Shown: positions 62,293 through 64,000 of the stretch, in pieces
Layout: each line of letters starts with the position of its first letter
Numbering within the stretch: position 1 is the first letter of the stretch
Source of the DNA: Lantana camara
Lineage: Eukaryota > Streptophyta > Magnoliopsida > Lamiales > Verbenaceae
Direction: 5' to 3'
Assembly: GCA_037501455.1 (NCBI GenBank)
Contig: CM074857.1
Location: 32,446,001-32,510,000, forward strand
Length of the DNA: 64,000 nt
The notes under the pieces: model-generated
Seen by the model: only the letters and a program-made list of their open reading frames with translations
Told to the model about the DNA's origin: nothing
Database searches by the model: none
Translations under genes and position numbers: made by a program

Positions 62293-64000
62293 TTACAAGA
62301 TCTCATACACAAGGTAACTTTCAAAGTATAATGTAAACATGCATACAGCTACTGCGGTCGACAACAAGAACACAAACACACTACTATAATTTAATAATTT
62401 ACACATTAAACATTTAAACAGTTCTTATTTCATTAGTTGGAGAGTTTCAAACATTTTTAAAACACATTCTAAGTTACAGGTAATACACATAAGACATACT
62501 AGTTACTAAAGTATACACTTCACATTACTGTATAATTATTATATAATTACATAAGTGTTCCAAGTTTCCATGAATTAGCACAAGCCATCAACATGATATT
62601 TTATCTAACAATTGCATCAATAACAATAACTCAATAAAGTTATAAAATGTATATACATATATATAGAATATGTACAGTAGGCATACTCGCACCACCCACA
62701 ATTAACATTTTTACTTAATTAATACCAAAGCACGTTAATAATCCAATATGCAGGCCTTATCAAGACTAATCCAATTTCCACAATTCACATTACAACAACA
62801 ATTCGAGAGTCTGATTTTACAAGAGTCGAAAATTATAAATCAGCTACAACATCCAAGCTCAATCATAATATAACTATAATTACACAATTAAATGGGTATA
62901 AACATATTCAGATCAAACAGGATAATTCACAACTAACCACTGTACCTCAAATAAAATTAATTATACAAGGTTGTAAGCAGGTTCAGAATGAAAGGCTAAT
63001 GGTGACGGCTGACCCAAAAGTGTGGAAAGGAGGAGCAGGTAGTTATCGGAGGCTTGGTGGCCGTAGCTGTCAGCTGCACTGGCCGGAAGCTGCTTCTTCG
63101 TTTCCTCTCTTGGATTGCGCGAAGCTGAGAGAGAGAGAAGGAGGGAAGCTGAGGGAGATGGTGGTGCTACGGGTTAGCCATCTTCCTTGTGGCGAAGGCG
63201 AGGTGAGCGGCGGAGATGGGTCGCGGGCAGATCTGTTGCTGTTGGTGGAGCAATGGACGGCAAATCGGTGGTGGCAAACTTGTCTTGGCGGCGGAGTGGC
63301 TGAGTTAATCGCTGCGGAGTGGCTGGTGGAGCCGAACAGAGGCACGAAGGGGTTTTTCCCCCCTTTTCTGTGGCTGAGAGGCGATAGTTGCTCGCCGGAC
63401 TTGTGGCCAAGGACGAATGGCAGAGGAAGGAAATGGTGGTGCTGTGGCGGCGAGATGATGGAGGAGGAGGTGAAACCGTAGCCGGATCTGGGCCAGCTGG
63501 ATGTGGGTGTCGGCGATTGTGGTGGTGGTGTGTCGCCGGGGAAGATGATCGGCAACCGGGGGGTTCAGCGTGAAAGGGAGAAGAGGCAGAGTGGCTGCTG
63601 ATCTGTGCGGCTTCTCTTTCGGATGGGGCAGAAGAGAGGTGTGCGGCGGCGAGATGGCGCGGCGGCGAGATGGCGAGGAGTCACCGGCGGGGCGAGGATC
63701 TCGGGAGGACAGGTTGTTGCGCCGCTGCTGCTTGTTGAAGACGAAGAGGAAAAACAAGATGGAGGAATGAAAGGCAGCACTAGGGTTTCGGTGTAAATAG
63801 AGACCAGTTTTTCCAAAATTGTAAATAAGCCCCTCCAGAGTTTAGGTTATGCGATTGAGTCCCCAAGTTTCCAATAAGATCAATTAAGTCCAATCAAAGA
63901 TTAGAAAATTATAAAAGTACCCCTAAGAATAAGAGTAGTGTCCAATTAAGTCCAATTGAGTTTCTCATAATTAGAAAATGATCCCCAATTTTAATTAATT
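60552..64000 (-). mobile_element. Long LTR of a retrotransposon (Ty3/Gypsy-like), interrupting the satellite, runs off window end
   Basis: The satellite stops in mid-monomer and the next bases are TGTAACACCC, the inverse complement of a GGGTGTTACA LTR end (TG...CA termini). On the - strand the sequence reads like the long LTR of plant chromovirus-type (Tekay/Del-like) elements. A leader with ACACCGAAACCCTAG lies near 63790, then GC-rich Pro/Ser/Arg-rich open frames (63,000-63,760), an AT-rich middle and a conserved end. At least 3.45 kb belongs to it. If the element is full length, the window shows its 3' LTR. A solo LTR is equally possible. The five bases before it, GGGAT, would be one copy of the target duplication. 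No PBS, polypurine tract, gag or pol is in the window. Family and orientation are inferred from end sequences and composition. Confidence 0.68.
62241..62290. repeat. (AT)25 microsatellite
   Basis: An uninterrupted AT dinucleotide run within the AT-rich middle of the LTR. A shorter TA run sits just before it at about 62209-62220. Confidence 0.95.

Noticed and set aside
62999..63757. Overlapping open frames of 60-161 codons on both strands
   Set aside because: They are GC-rich, low-complexity Pro/Ser/Arg or Gly/Trp frames within the LTR, mutually overlapping, and none has a recognisable domain.

Overview
The window looks like nuclear DNA of a eudicot plant. It has intron-containing genes with GT-AG junctions, a wall-associated-kinase-type ectodomain, an ARO-type armadillo protein, a DUF1985 plus Ulp1-type (C48) protease gene, a hAT-type terminal-inverted-repeat element and a long-LTR retrotransposon. 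Nothing in it points to a bacterium or an organelle. The species cannot be named from the sequence alone.

Layout. (1) 1-5.5 kb is gene-bearing. A broken WAK-like ectodomain lies on the - strand at 1-571. A 978-bp non-autonomous hAT-type element (1115-2092) has a perfect 8-bp target duplication. Two pieces of one degenerate mitochondrial-carrier (mitoferrin-like) gene lie in opposite orientations at about 2691-2807 (+) and 5148-5425 (-). Between them is an intact intronless armadillo-repeat gene at 3156-4946 (+). (2) 5.8-13 kb looks like the body of a transposon-like region. On the - strand it holds a two-exon Myb/SANT-like gene (6726-7370) and a six-exon DUF1985/C48 protease gene (9121-12571) with two frameshifts and one stop. 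It also holds three related hairpins and many copies of a 16-bp palindrome, AATCGC-N4-GCGATT, mostly set exactly 21 bp apart. No transposase was found. (3) 13,018-60,551 is one uninterrupted tandem satellite: 144 complete monomers of 329 bp plus a 215-bp partial one. Three deletions (35, 11 and 11 bp) account exactly for the total length. Every normal monomer carries one pair of the same 21-bp-spaced palindromes, forming a 14-bp perfect dyad with a 9-bp spacer. (4) 60,552-64,000 is a long LTR, probably on the - strand, that interrupts the satellite and runs off the window.

The most unusual observation is the shared, helically phased palindrome module. It occurs in the non-coding transposon-like DNA, in two introns of the protease gene and, by amplification, roughly 290 times in the satellite. 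A reasonable inference is that the satellite grew out of a Mutator/foldback-like element that carries accessory DUF1985-C48 and SANT genes, and that the palindrome pair is a protein-binding or replication/excision site. The binding partner, the transposase and the element's ends are not visible here.
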